This document shows, piece after piece, positions 45,473 to 59,276 of a DNA stretch of 64,000 nucleotides (position 1 is its first letter; every line of letters begins with the position of its first letter). A program made the position numbers and the translations under genes. Under the pieces are notes generated by a model. It did not search any database. It had not been told where the DNA came from and worked only from the letters and a program-made list of their open reading frames with translations. Origin of the DNA: Metarhizium brunneum (taxonomy: Eukaryota; Ascomycota; Sordariomycetes; Hypocreales; Clavicipitaceae). The stretch is taken from contig NC_089426.1 in the NCBI RefSeq assembly GCF_013426205.1, forward strand, positions 1,364,001-1,428,000, read 5' to 3'.

Positions 45473-48400
45473 GGAAGGTTGAGTAGCTGGGGCAGCCGAC
45501 TACCCCTTTTCGTAGCTCAAAAAACAGCGTGGCCGTGAAGAGTGACTAGGCTGGTGTACAAGTCGGTCAGGTTCAATCGCGGTTGGTGTTTGTACAAATA
45601 TGCCAGAGATGGGGTTGGTGTGTTGGAGTCGCCGAGGACCAAGTTCGGTCGTGTCTGGTCTGTCGCAACAGAGGCTGAAGACTAGTGTGGCGTCGCTGGT
45701 TCCTGGAACTCGACTCTTGTGGACTCCGAGCCGGCGGGTAACGGGTAGACGATGTGGGAGACACAGAGGCGAGAGAGAGGATGGCTGGGCTTGGACGAGA
45801 CACGCTACACGAGCGGCACTCATCAGCCAACGGCAATCGGCAGTGACGGCGGCCTGAAGCAATTCGTGCAACGGCACGATGGCCAAGATGATGGGGAAGA
45901 TCAGTGGGGGAGAAGGAAGAAGGGTCAGGGGGCGCGGCTGGAATGGGAGAGGCGAATTGAAGCACCGCGAGTTCGAACCGACTCCAAAAACCTTGGACCA
46001 GGGAAGCTTGCACCTGCAGCAAGGCGGCAGCAGCGCGTCTTCCCGTGCGCAACCTGGCAGTCCTCTAGTCTACCTGTCCTTGAACGATATGAGAACCGAA
46101 CGAGAGCGGATATGAGCTGTCAGGCGGACTTGAGGCAGATGATGTTCACTAGGAAGAGGCGGCGGCGGATAGATGGCTCCTGGATCACGATTGTGTCCAA
46201 GGGCCGGGCTCAATGCTCTGAGCAGACGGGCGACTCGAGGCTTGATGAGAGCACTCACGATCAAGCAAAAAGAGATGAGAGATGCTCCAACAAGAGACCA
46301 CAGGCAGAATGAGCTGAGGCCGATTGGTCCAGGGCGCAAGTCCAGTCGTGTTGGTTCGAGCTTGTGCGGGTCGGCAGGGTTCATGAAGCGCCACAGGCCT
46401 TTGAATGATTTATTACTACGACGTGAGGACAATGTCGACGGATGGTGTTTTGGGATATGCATTGCTCTTTACCGACGCCGTCCGATGACGCAGGGCTCAG
46501 TTGCAGTTTCGGAGAGAATCGGCAGATCAGTTTGCAATTGGCCGGAGGGCCGCATCAATTGACCTAGACGGCATGAAGGGACATACTTGAGCTCAAGCTG
46601 CTGCTAACATTGGATTGACTCCATGTCAGTGCATGCACTGTGTGCTGACATCGAGAAACTTTGAACATTGAAGCGCCGGCTGGCTCTTCAGCGAGCACTT
46701 GGGGCGCTCCAGGCAACCCAGCCACTGAACACAGGGCTGGGGGGCACTAGACGCGCTGACCGCTTGCGCAAACCCCACCGGACCAGTTGACCGCTGGACC
46801 AGTCCAGCCATGTCCCTTGTGGCGTCAAGGACTGGACAGCTTCCAATCTTGATGTCGACTGCTTGCGCTTCGCATCCTCTGGTCCCCCTCGTCGGGCTCA
46901 GCATTCAGGGCACGGCGCCAGGGTCATCATCCGCTCTGCGTCAACGAGACCAATTTTTCGGTCTCTTCGTGCAACCTCAAACCCCTGTCACCAGTCTCCG
47001 CCCGGGCGTTGTCAGTGTCGTGTCTGGTAATTTCGCCTCATCCAGCCAACCGCCTCCTGCGGTGGAGGAACCGCCATATCACTTACTTGACGAGAGTCAC
47101 CGTCAATTGTTCCATTCAGCATTAATCCTCCGGCCCAGCTCCTCGTCTGTCGGGGTGGCGCTGATGGACTCGGCTTCAAGTTACACAAACCCGGCATCGA
47201 TTCGCATTCATCACTTGAAGCCCGTTGGCAAAGTCGTCGGCGGACCACGGTCTCTTCTCAGCGTCTGATCATCTCCTCTATGGCCGTTCTTGGACATTGC
47301 TTGCTATTCCTTGAGACACCGCTTACGGCATTGATGAATACATTCGAAACGCGGCTGGCAGGGTATTTGTGTCAGCACCTTGTCGCTGTTTTTCTTGTCA
47401 GTCGTTTCCCCCCCGCGGGAACAAGATGGCAAGATGGAGTCTGTTTACTCTTGGATGCAAGGACACGATGGGAGTAACAATGACCTAATGAAGATCCAGG
47501 TGCAGTTGGCATCCCGAACAACGTCACATTTGAGTCATGGTCCGCAACTACCGACGGCATCCTGGTGACGGGCTTGTCCGGCGAAAATCATCAGGCAAAC
47601 CGAGCTCATCGGGGTCTCGACCGTCCGGGGGGCGCGTTGCATGGGGCTTCATTTTATCCGCACGAGCCCAACAAGACGTGTCTCATCTACGATATAGGCC
47701 TGTTCTTTTTACAATGTCAACTCATCAATCAATGTATGTCGATGTCGATGTCTCGGCGCAAGAGCCTCACGGGCATCGTTCAACGTTGAGACGGGACATG
47801 GCCAAATATCTACAGAAAGCCTCAGGCAGTGCCATCGTACCACTAGTCAGAGTCATGTAGACATGCAACCCAGCATCACTTAAATCATGGTAAGATATCA
47901 TTCATCCGTGCCAAGAGGGCCTCGGCGTGGCCTAGCACCGTCCGTGATGACTGCAGTGGTCGGTGACTCCATAATACTACTCCGTATTCTTCATCCAATC
48001 TCGAAATAACTTCCTCCGTGCTCCGTGGAGTAATCTACGGAGCAATCGCACTGTCATCTCGCCAAATTGGAGCTATGCGCTGACCATGGAGCGGATGCTA
48101 CACGATGCAGGGACCAAGCGCGGCTGGTGGAAAATGGCAAAATAAGGACCAGTGACTCCATATAATGAGCGACAGTCGTTTATTGGTAGACTGATGCCAC
48201 CGACGATACTGTCATTATTTTGCCATCCATTGCGTTGGACCTGTCTCATCGTGCTGCTTTGCGGAGATAACTGTGGCTGTACAGTGCGATTTGAGGCTAG
48301 CACTGGGCCGTGATGAAGCAGTGTCGTTCACCCGAAAATATATTTGGCATGCTCTCTGTCTCACAAACATTCAAATTGCCCAAACATCGCATCCTCTGTC

Positions 48401-49064
48401 GTCCGGCGGTCGTTAAGATGCCTGCTTAGGTTCCAAGTAGCCAGCCGTGTGAGACAGGTAAACTGTCAATTACCACTTTTCGTTGGTGCATAACCGACGA
48501 GATGCCTCTGAAAGCATCACAAGCGACATCCCAGTGCCATGTTCCAATTCTTACTTTTTATCTCGTATCCCACGTGGATGGAAGAATGGCAATTCGCCGT
48601 TGATTGGTAAAATAAACGTGAACATGTTGTACGAAGATGGACCAGGCCAGTTGACCCTTCAAAGTTTCCAAAAATATTCCCCAACCATCGAAGCCAATTG
48701 GCTAGTAGCTGAACATAACTGAGGACTGAGTGTCATAACATCAACATCTTGACTCATTCATTATCACCTGCTCGCCATCGACGCTCGTACCGTCATGAAT
48801 GTTTATTTGCTTCGGGGCTCACAATTACGCATAACCCGATGAGCTAAAATGCTCCGTCTCAAACTCCCCAAACGCCGCTGACACCCGCTGACCCGGAACA
48901 TTTCTGCATCTATTCCTAGAGACACAAAACATTGACTTGACTTGTCTAAGACACACGTCAACCGTCACACGCAACGTGAGTCTGTGTCGCTTCTCAAAAC
49001 CACGCAGTAATTGTCGGCCACTTACCCGGTACACCCACCAAGTCATCCCCCGAATGCCGATGCA
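45473..49064. other. gene-free spacer upstream of TeaR and the phosphoesterase
   Basis: About 3.6 kb between two divergent genes. The first ~700 bp are probably the TeaR promoter and a long leader. Short open frames near 46.1-47.9 kb have no recognisable domain. Copies of the TACTCCGTA element are present near 47978 and 48020. I find no RNA gene. Confidence 0.4.
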
Positions 49065-50089
49065 ATGGCAGAACCAAAGGTGCGCCGGACGAGAATCGTC
49101 TGCGTCTCAGATACACACAATTGCACCGTCAAGCTTCCAAAGGGCGATGTTCTCATCCACGCGGGGGACATGACAAACCAAGGCAGCTATTCCGAGGTAT
49201 ACCTACCCTGTAGCGATTTGCTCCAAGATTTAAAAAGTCACTGACTGACAATACAGCTATAGCTTTCAAAAACGGTAAAGTGGCTAGAAGAAGCAGACTT
49301 CGAGGCCAAAATCGTTGTTGCCGGTTCGCAGCCCCCTGTGACGCTTGACAAAGAGCCAGAAGCTAAACAAACACAGGAAACCACGACATAACACTAGACA
49401 AAGACTTTTATGCACAGCACGCTTCAGCGTTTCACAACCAGAGCCCTCAGTCTCATTCACAGTGTCTCCAACTGCTCACATCCTCACCATCCATCACATA
49501 CCTCCGCCACGAATCGACGACGATTCGCCTACGCTCCCCCGAGGGACCAGGCACTCGATTCACAGTCTTTGGGTCGCCATACTCGCCCCGATACGGCCTC
49601 TGGGCGTTTTCCTACGACGTCCCCGCCTCTCCCGGCGAAGACTTGGCCCCGGCGAGCCTGTGGGACGACATACCGCCGAGTACTGACATTGTGGTCACGC
49701 ACACCCCGCCGAGGGGATGCCGCGATGAAACGAACAGCATGCAAACGACGGGGTGTGAGGCTCTCCGAAGAGCGCTCTGGAGGGTGAGGCCGCGGCTCGC
49801 CGTCTGCGGCCATATTCACAGCGGACGCGGCGCGGCGCGGGTTCTCTGGGACGAGGAGGACGGGTTCTCTGCGACAAGCGTCAGGGCGTGGGAGGACCCT
49901 GGGGCTGGAAACAAGAAAGTGAGTCTGGTGGATCTCACGGGGAGGAAGGCGTCGTCGTTGGGGGAGGGGGAAACGTGCGTGGTCAACGCGGCTGTTATGA
50001 AGAGTAGTTACCCGCATGTGGGCGGGAAGCAGTTCCATAAACCTATTGTTGTGGATGTGAATCTGCCGCTGTGCGCAGAGGAGGGTTGA
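49065..50089 (+). CDS. calcineurin-like metallophosphoesterase
   Basis: Three exons (49065-49196, 49263-49323, 49377-50089) encode 301 residues. All five metal-site boxes are present in order: D16-x-H18 (SDTHN), GD near 34-35 (IHAGDM), GNHD at 65-68, a THTPP histidine box near 180 and the paired GHIHSG box near 215. This is a binuclear-metal phosphodiesterase or phosphatase of the small fungal cytosolic group related to the metallophosphoesterase domain of MPPED1/2. The substrate is unknown, and cyclic nucleotides, nucleotides and proteins are all possible. I start at 49065. The frame runs further upstream and an ATG at 49011 would add 18 residues of unlikely composition. Both introns have good branch sites. 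Confidence 0.88.
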
Positions 50090-50867
50090 ACAAGTCCGGT
50101 ATAATCGGACTGAAGAGCATGGCGTGTTCCATTATCAGATAGTCGTGACTATGCTGCTGGATGGCAACGGTGTGTATTTGGACTTGTGACGCGCTCGCTG
50201 GAGCCTTTTCATCTTTGTATCGTCAAACGTCAACTACCCTAGCGCCGGGATATCGCTAGTGATGGTCGTTGCATATACTCAACTTGTAAAGACGTTAATT
50301 TTGCGATTTAACAAGTCAAAACAGTGGCTTGCTGAAAACGTTCGTCAGAGTCTTGCATGAATCTCGACTTTGAGGAGCGCGATTCTACATCGGTCACGCC
50401 GCTTGTAGAACCTAAAGGCCTTCCAAGTAGATTCTACACACTCGGCATCTTGCGACGAAATGTATAGCTGGTGTCATGCGGCGTGGCATCTTTCCAAGAT
50501 GCATTCCTACTACAGAGAAATCCAATTCGATGGAATCTGTTGGGCATATACACTTCAAGTGACGATAGCACCAAATCTTTGAATCGACCCACGAGTATCA
50601 AAAGATGAGGGCGCCGTATCGTCCCAAACTCCCCGGCTCACAAAATAGCACTGTAGCCTACTTTAGCCCTCGTCTCGTTCGCCGTGTAGCTCTTCCACGC
50701 CGGCCACGTAGCAACACGCGCTGTTTGCATATGTCCCCCGCTGTTGCTCCCACCCATGGCTCCCATTTGTCCTTGTTATGTACAACGGCCTTATGCCCCT
50801 TCTTCGGATAACAGCGCCTAAGGCTGGGCGAGGCGGCCCATCGAGCTCGAGGTCAGGAGCGTAGTGT

Positions 50868-50884
50868 CTTCTTCTTCTTCTTCT
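50868..50884. repeat. CTT trinucleotide microsatellite
   Basis: A run of CTT units. On the minus strand it would read as a Glu-rich tract in a frame of about 120 codons (51183-50818) that I do not consider proven coding. Confidence 0.7.
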
Positions 50885-53800
50885 TTTACGTGGGGGTAGG
50901 GTTGCGAAATTCTGGCATCAACGCTGCCCTCCTCCCCCCCCACACTCCTCTGTTTCTCTATCTCGACGAGATCAGGCCGAAATGAACAACCACATCTCTC
51001 GAATAGTCCTCGAAGAAAAAGCGCCGGCGACAAGCAAATGCATCTTTGATTCGGGAACGACTTGAGTAGAGGCTCATGCCATAGGCGGCACGGCGATACG
51101 GCCATGACACTGTTCATCGGACCGAATTGCATTGATACAGGCTCCAAATGCCTCGTAAAGTGTAATGTTTGGGCCAAGGACACGATGTCTGCTGCAGAGT
51201 GATGTGGTGTAGTGAGCCTAATCTTGACAATGTGTACTGGACACGGAGTAGCTATGAGTGAGTGCGTTGAAGTGCTTGGAAATGGCTCGGCCTAGGGTTC
51301 ACCTGGAATGCCCTCATTCGTGGACATGTCTTCTCATGATGACTTACTCCGTATAACGGGGGATATTGGTTGGGAACACTCTGGTTGCAGAGCATTTGTG
51401 CTGGCGGGCGAGTCGCCTTGTCTGCATGAACAATGTCTTCGAGACACACAGCAGGCCCTCACTCTGACATGAAGCCTGTGAGGACTGGGAGCGGCATTTG
51501 CCATTGCAGGTTTGAACCACCTTTGCACTCACGGTGACAGCGAAATCGGACGCGCCCGGTGCGATAACAGCGTGGACCTACAGCAAGAGTTGTAGATGGC
51601 TCATGTCGAGCAGCATTGCTGCCTTGGGCGCATCATGTTCATCTATCTTGCTCTCAACACTGAAAAGTCGCGGCATAGAGTTGTCTGAACTTTGCCCATA
51701 GCTCCGGTTTGTTCACGCCAAACAGTTCAGACCTCCCGCATCTGCAAAAGACAAGACTGGTACTATCCGGCAAAGGCTTTGCGTTCCCAGCCCGGCAAGT
51801 GTTGGCAGTAGCATCCAGCATACTACTCTGTATGTATGCATCTCCTCTTTCATTGGCTTATGGGGCGAGCAATTGGAGTGTTCAACACGGTCCCATCATT
51901 CGGCACTGATGGCAGATTGTGCTGTATTTGGAAACATGTATGCTGCTTGAGGGACATGGTGGCATTGCCCGCATTGACATGTCTCAATCCTCCAAAGTGT
52001 AACATCGAGGCTGCCTGCCTGCATCGAGTTGTCGCAGCAAGCCTTGTGCAAAGGCCCAATCGCGCAGTTACAAGTGCAACGGCCCTTGGCATGGCAGCAA
52101 CCTCCCCAGGCATTGGCTGCCGTTTCCCATGCCGTGAGAAGTGATGAATCGATGTGTACGGAGTAGAGTGTGGTTGTACAGCGTGTCTCTCTGCCCGGGT
52201 GGCTTGGCCGTGTCGAAGCCAACATTGAACCACCACCAGCAGTCGGCGGCCGATCAGAGCGATGAGGCTCGCTGTTACGACAATTGAAGCCCACGGCGGC
52301 TGAGAACGTGGACACGATGATGGCCCAACGAATCGCCTTGTAGCGAGCCACGTCTTTCATGACGCTGCAATGGCTGAATCTTGATCGTGTCTGTTCCCCG
52401 CGCGTCAGGCGCAACATGTGCCCAGCTTCACTCTACCCAGCCGCCCCTGGGCCCTGGCCTTTGCCATGCATGGTAGAGCTGACCGAAGCTGGGGCAGCCC
52501 GCCTCCTCGTCCGGTGTCGAGTGGAATGCCGAAAGGAAAGGGGCCAGTCGTTTCTGCTGTCGAAACTCGAAAGCCTCGTCGTTGACGCAGCTTCGTGGAT
52601 CGATGGAAGCATTGATTGATTGACCCAGCCAGCCTGGTTCGGTATCTGGCCCCGCCTCTTTCCCCCTCATTCTAAAACCCCGGGCCTGTTCGTTTTCTGC
52701 GCCTTTTCTGTGCCCCTCGGCCAGTCGAGACATGCGGCCGGCGATTGCCTCACGGGCCACGGCTAAACAGACTTTGTCCATCTACTATCCGAACTTGCAT
52801 CTAACTGCGTCCCCTGCAGTCTGCCTGTTGGCAAGCTCCGCGATGCAGGTCCGTGTGGTCGCGGATACTGCGGCCATGGCCACCTCGGATCACCAATTGT
52901 TGTCCGTCTGTACATACAGACGCCCACTGTACATACGCTGGGCGGCCCCCATGCCCCTTCAATGTTCCCATGCGGCCAGCCAACGGGGCCCTCCCTCTTT
53001 GCATGCAGTGTAAGCCATCCGCCGTTGGTGATTACGGGGTCCCTCTTCGTGCTGAGCGCAGAGGAGTTGGTTGGCGTGGGCAAACAAACGAAAGGGCCTG
53101 CCTGGCCTTGTCAGCCAACAATGGCGAGGCTTCCAAGTTTTCCTCGACGCCCATGGCCATCGGTAAACCAAGATTATGGCTTTAGCGGCGGATTAGTCGA
53201 GCCACAAGGCCCATCCCCGACTCCTTCGTTAGCAGGAGTGATCAGTCACCCAGGATCCGACGAATAGATGGCACAGGCCACGCGCGGGCAGGGAAGCAGA
53301 GCTCCATGCAGTGTGATGAGTCGACGAGGGTTGGGTAGCTTCTGTCCATGATCAACATGCCCGTCCAGTCCACATGGTGTGGCGGCTGCCGGCCAGCCAA
53401 GCAGGCTCTAGTGTCGTCGCTGCTTTTGCATGGCTGGCTGGACCCAGGAACCAGGCAGATCTTCTGCTTGAGAAACGGATTCCAAGAAAGGGCTTGAAAC
53501 GGACTGAAAACGGCCCAGTTGCGTAAAGACCGACAACCCGTCAGCATCTGTGTTGCGGCAACTCGATACCACACGGCTTGACGCAATAGAAGACGTAAAG
53601 TGGTTGCGGAAGCGGTCATGATGGATACGTCTGCGAAATCATGACGTGCTTCATACATGGTGAGTTTAGTAGCCGATCGTTCGGGCCGAGGGTCAATCCC
53701 AGGTATCGTCAATTTGACTCTACTCTTTATGCTGACGGATGTTTCTCTGGGTGTATTCCAGCGGCTGCCCTTCTCTATTGAATCCCGCGTAAACATAGGC

Positions 53801-54059
53801 CAACTATATTGCTGCTTTGGTACCACCCTCAAGGCTCAGACTCTAGAACCTCTCCTACTTGAGACTTGATTGGTAGGTTCCGCATATTCTCAAGCCGTGT
53901 ATATTCGAAACGAGGCCTTGGACACGGATGCGTCCCTTGCCAGTGACAATTTTGCCACGTAGCAGCACTTCTTGCTTTGGAAATGCCATTCATCATCGAC
54001 TGGCACTCCATCCACCCTCCGATGATTCCGAGTCCCCAAGTTATTGGTTTCATTAACTG

Positions 54060-56430
54060 TTGAGATTTGCTCGCGTTCGTATTCCTATAAGATAAGCCAG
54101 CAGTGTTACTGCTGAGTATACTAGACTTGTTCTATGAGTCATCTCTCCGAGCTAGATCCTAAGTTACAAGCCATCACCTTTATCGACTGCCACTCCTCGC
54201 CGATGATTGACAGCTTTTACTTCTTTATAGCCGTTTCTAGTCAATGAAATCGTCAAGCCCATCGGTGAGAGCGACTCGACATCAAATGGAAGCCACGGCA
54301 AGAAACTGATCGAACCTTGGGTCGTGATCTATCTCCTTCTAGAGGCGGGGTCTCGATATTCTGAACGGCTTGGAACTATGATAAGCAAGTAGTACTCTAT
54401 GAGATACAAGTTGTATTCTTACCAGAACCTCTAATTCGTCATGCGGCTACGGGTTGGTCATGCAGCCCTTGCTTACCAACAAACCCTTCAATCTCTTCGT
54501 ATATATGGGGAAGGCAGGGCAGCTGTTTCTCTGATGGACACTGGTGTTGAGCCGATTGCATCTGGATTGCAAATATTTCATCATGCTTGGATCTCTTTAT
54601 TGATGTTGGCCTTTTGCAAGTCAATTATCCGCAGCTTATTTGGCTGCCCGTGATAATCATCCTTGGTGAATCTCCAATCTCCATCTGGCAAATCATGCCT
54701 AAACTTATCCAGATTCTACAATTCGAAGGAATCAACACGTTGTAAGGATTTAAAAATATTCTTATCGCCATGATGCTTCTACGTGACAGCACTCGGCGTA
54801 TTCTATTAATGAGACCTGGCCCTTGGTATAAGCAAAGATGCATTTCGCCTGTCCATGTCACAACACTAAAACCCAAAAGCTTTGTCACCAATCAACCCTG
54901 CCCCTGTGATATCCTTTGCCGTACATGTCATTATATTGGTTTACTGGAATAACGAATTGCTCCTGACAGAATGAGTATTCACGTCCCTTTCCGTCATTAG
55001 TCTGCTTGCTACTCCAGTGATCTTCACGACGTCTATGTTCTAAAGCGTTGTTATGTAAAAAATGACGGCCCTTGTTACTCTCCGGTAGTTGCACTTGAGC
55101 AAATTGTGGCCTGTCGTGGCTGGCTGGCACAAATGACTGCTATGATATCTATCATTCCAAACTGGGCCATGAGTTTGCCTTGAGATTTCTCCACCAGCGG
55201 CAAAGCAGATATGCTGTTAAGAAATGATTTACATGTGTTAACTGATCCATAGAACCTCCTTTCCATTTTCTTTCTTCCTCTCGCAACTACAGATAACGGA
55301 GACGTCTTAAGAGGTGAGGTTTCCGTAGCTCTTTTTGGTCTACTTGTCTTGAACTAGGATGTGAATCTTTCGGTATCGCCGATGTGGTAACGCCCAAGGT
55401 TCAGCCATGACATGGACCATGGTGATATAGATCTGCCATCTCATCTAATCAACTATACCCAATTTTAGGTGATTGGCGATTGGCGCGATTTGACAAGGCT
55501 AACCATATACTTTTTACTGGCTACCACGGAGCGGTCCAGCTAGAATTCTTGTCATAGCTGTCTATTCCAGGCATCGCTCTACCTGGCTGTCTATCTTGCT
55601 CTATTTCCTTCAGTGATTCTATCACTGCACATCTCGCCAGGTGCGACTCCCCATAATGGTAGACAAGGAGCTGCTCTACGTCTCCTCCCTGGAACTGGAG
55701 CCGGCGAGCCAACATTTCGAGCATTTAGTTGGCAGCGAAGCGCCCCATATTAGAACCGCAACTAGGAACCCAGAATCCCAGATGGGGGGTTGTCAGCCAC
55801 TGGAGTATACATAATCTGACCTGCGAATAATTCTGCTGAGGCATTAAAGTAAACTTTTAGCCACTGTTCTGGAAGACATCCTGATGCCCATTTCTACACA
55901 AGCTCGGTTCTGGAGGTGTAGGCGCCGGTCTGGGCATCATTGTCAACCTTGGTAAGAACCCAGTTCGGCTTACACAGGGGCTTGACCCCTGACGAAGGTG
56001 CCTTCAGCGATTACCCATGGAATAGGTTCTTCGCAGGCAAATGGGAACTGACGGTCTTTTCGAATTTGTAATTTTTTTCTCATGGTAAACGTAGCAGGAG
56101 ATGTAGCAGATATCCTGAAACTTGCCAAATACTTCCGTCTGGCCAACAACAGTCTGGGTCCGTCAGATACGGTGGTCCTGTGGGTGGTCAGCATTGGGGC
56201 CTGGCAGCCAAGCATGAATGAGGGTCCAAAGCGACTCCAAAATGCTCCGTGGTAAAAGCGGCATCAACCCAGGCACCCATCCAATAATAGCCTCACCAAC
56301 CTGGCCGTCATTATGCACCATGAATTCTGAGCTCCCCCTCGTGCAGATGCTGGCTAAGGGCGTCGACCCGAGTGGCAGAGGCGGGCCAGCATTGCAGATA
56401 GGGCCTCTCGTGACGACTGCGGGCATAACA
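54060..56430 (-). other. lower-GC segment, possible decayed gene or element
   Basis: Composition is visibly richer in A and T than in the flanks. On the minus strand several short open segments (56426-56163, 56215-55970, 55724-55521, 55266-55075, 54891-54625, 54624-54439) follow one another, broken by stops and frame changes, with protein-like composition but no family I recognise. It may be a degraded gene or transposon, or an unknown multi-exon gene. No terminal repeats found. Confidence 0.25.
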
Positions 56431-56897
56431 GCTGATGTCTATAGCGAATCTCGTCGTCGTTAGGGGCGGGTCGGGACGAGCTTGCGTGGTATTTATCCCT
56501 CTGCTCCGTAGACGACGCAATCCATAACTGAATTTGGCCCATGGCGATTCCCACTTTGAGCAAACTGACTGGTCCTGGTTGAACAGCGTGCTGCGCGGGA
56601 AGCGGTCGAAAAACAACAGGTGCCTGACTTTGCTTGGCCTGCCGCGGCCGACTTAGCTCGCCCTGTCCTTTGCGAGGCTGCCGTGAGTCCGTGACTTGAG
56701 CAAAACGATGGCATGACTGAGGTGATTCGGTTGGCGGAGCGTGATGGCGTTGTCATGTCCGTCAAAGGACATCTTCATTTGTATCCATTCGACCGCTCGA
56801 GGGCTTCGAATCGAGGGGTTCAGGGTTCCTTCCGTTTCCTGTCTCGTACGACCACGAGGCGAGGTCGTTCGTGCCTGCCGTTTCCCATTGAGCTTTC

Positions 56898-58560
56898 TTG
56901 ATCACTTGTGAATATCGTAAGCTACGCCGTCCTGACGCACCCATCCGCCCTGGACCTCTTTCTTCTCCTCGCTTCCCCAACTACACCAGACTCTTTCCAA
57001 CATTGTCGTTATCATCACCCTTTTACCTCGAAATCCCATCTCGATTTCCCTCGATTTTGCCCGCGTGCTTGGACCAATTCACCTCGACCTTGCTCTGCCC
57101 CACTAGAATAACTACACCATCTGTGGAGAGACAGTCGTCTTCGGCCGCTTCGCTGTCGACTCTTTTCCCCATAGTCTCACCGCTTGTCCCTACGTGCAGC
57201 TCCCTCCGTCACCGGGACAATCGCGAGCTGTCTTTTTAAGCGGCGATATCTGGCAAAATAAACAATTAACAATTGGCATCAGCATCGTGCTGCGGTTTCT
57301 TCTGCATCTTCTCTTCCATCTACCTCGTTTTGGCTCCGTTAGGTGTGAGGTGCTTTGGGTTGCTGGAAAGGCCTGGGCTGCTTCGTTGATCCGCTCTTAC
57401 ACGCAAGACTCGACCGACTCGACTTCGATTGGATTCCTGTCTTTGGCCATCTTTGCCTACTTGCGCTTGACTTGCCACCACCCTCTCCGCCGAATCCGAC
57501 AGCGCTAGGACTTGGACGCCAACACACCAGTTGACTATCTAACGCACCATCGTCGTGGCACAGTCCCTGGCTTTGACTACCAATTGTCACCATCCATCCA
57601 CCAGCCACCCACGCACGTTGTGGTGCTCTCCGGGCCTCACTGCACCTTCGTTTGGAAACCTTGGCGGCAATTGAGCACTGCCAGACCCAGCTTGTCTTTA
57701 TCAGTTAATTACCAACAGTTGCGCTAACTCTTGTTCATCTTGCTTCGGTCTCTTCGCTTTGCTAAATCACTTGTCATTCGAGGCGGCTTCCCAGATTATT
57801 GCACTTGGCACCTTAGAAGACCCATTTGGTGGCCTTCTCGTCTTTCGGTCTGCACAGGAACCGCGTCATATAGTGTCATTCACGCTCCCAGTCTCAACTC
57901 GTTCAGGCTCCTCCCGCAACACGGCGTCCCGGTGTTCTCAAAGGGCTCTGGCTAACAGCTCTGGCCGCTCCACCACCCAGGACATTCTCCAGGGGTACCA
58001 GTCCCGGTACATCTACGGCCACGCGTTTTGCCACCAATATCTTCGTACCCCTTGCCCCTCCGCCTTTTCGGACCGCCTGCGCCACTTCCGGCACCTAGAA
58101 AGGTGACGGGAAGCCAAGTTTGCTACGTACCACGACTACTTAAGTCTGGTGGCAGTCTCACTCAATCTAGCCACTGTCTGTTGGCTGGTCTGAATCGGTG
58201 TGAGAGTGTAGGAGTGTGAGTGAATTTCTTTGAGTGAGTGCTCCGGTCCCCAAGAATATGTGAGGCCATTTGTGGCAGAAAGACAATGCGGGAATCAACG
58301 GACTGGTGTCGTCCCATTTCTGTTTCCGTCTCTCTGCGAGCCAATCACTGACACAGTTGATATCCCAGAATTCGCTTTGGCTTCTGACTGCCTTTGTCAT
58401 TCTTTTCTCTCGCCTTCGCCGACAGAGTCCGACACTGCCGGGTGGCAGAGCATACGGAGCCGGTTTTCGTCTGATCAGAGTCGATTTCAATAGTTCACTG
58501 ATCACATATGGGCTGCTGTTGCGCACTTCAAAGGCTCTGAACTTGGAGTGACACTCCTGT
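56898..58560. other. pyrimidine-rich segment upstream of the J-domain gene
   Basis: The plus strand is strongly C and T rich for over 1.5 kb, with many CTTC, TCTTC and CCTC tracts. This is usual for promoters and long leaders of highly regulated fungal genes. It could be a long untranslated leader or an upstream non-coding transcript of the J-domain gene that starts at 59277. No coding frame is supported. Confidence 0.35.
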
Positions 58561-59276
58561 CACCGCAAAAAGTCGACGGCCTTGGCCTTTCACAGTCTCA
58601 TTCACCTGCATCAGCTGAGCACCGTGGCCAAGTTTGCGACAGCTGCATCAATATCCATCGCAAGACCAGTTGACCTGACCCTCGGGCCCTGTCAACCATC
58701 CCACTCTACGGAGCACAGAGTGGGCCACCTGCTGGCCACTGGACGGACCCCGCCAGCGCCAGACTGGCGTCTGATACTCCTCCCCCCCCATCAAGTCCAC
58801 TCACTCTCTGGCGAATCATAGCAGCCGGTCCCCCCTTGGCTGCCCGTGACCTCATCACTTCGCTGTGGTCTCGACTCGAAGACCAACCACCAACGACTTC
58901 CCTGGTGCTAGTGTTGGCACTTTGTGCAACAGACGCAAGGCTGTGGCCCTGTTCGTTCCACGTTCTCACCAAGTACTTCTCTACATCATTTGTATTTCTA
59001 TATCAACCGTGAAGGCCAGTGGCCTGTCTTATTGATCAGACGCCACACGGTCTGGCTCTACAGGCCTGCTTGAACGAACAGAATTTACACACGCACACAC
59101 GTCGTGAAACTGTTTGCCGCCGCAAACAAGGGTGACAGGTACTTAAAGGGCGTACATCCGAGGAGCTGGGCTCTTCGATGTCACATCATCAACTTTTTCA
59201 ACAAACACCAATTCCAGACAAAACCGCCCATTTACCAAGGCTCATTGCCACAGGTCACATCTGTTGACATATCGCC

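Larger units (their letters stand above)
50090..59276. other. long gene-poor region
   Basis: About 9.2 kb with no gene I can support. It includes a CTT repeat (50868-50884), TACGGAGTA-type elements (near 51344 and 52156), a low-GC decayed segment and a pyrimidine-rich segment, both listed separately. Open frames such as a ~196-codon one at 53242-53832 on the minus strand show no motif and lack a convincing start. Confidence 0.45.

Noticed and set aside
50818..51183. 121-codon minus-strand frame ending in a Glu-rich tract
   Set aside because: The Glu run is the CTT microsatellite read in one frame; there is no ATG start and no similarity I recognise.
53242..53832. 196-codon minus-strand frame
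   Set aside because: Starts from a non-ATG codon, has no recognisable domain and lies in a gene-poor stretch. Possible by chance.
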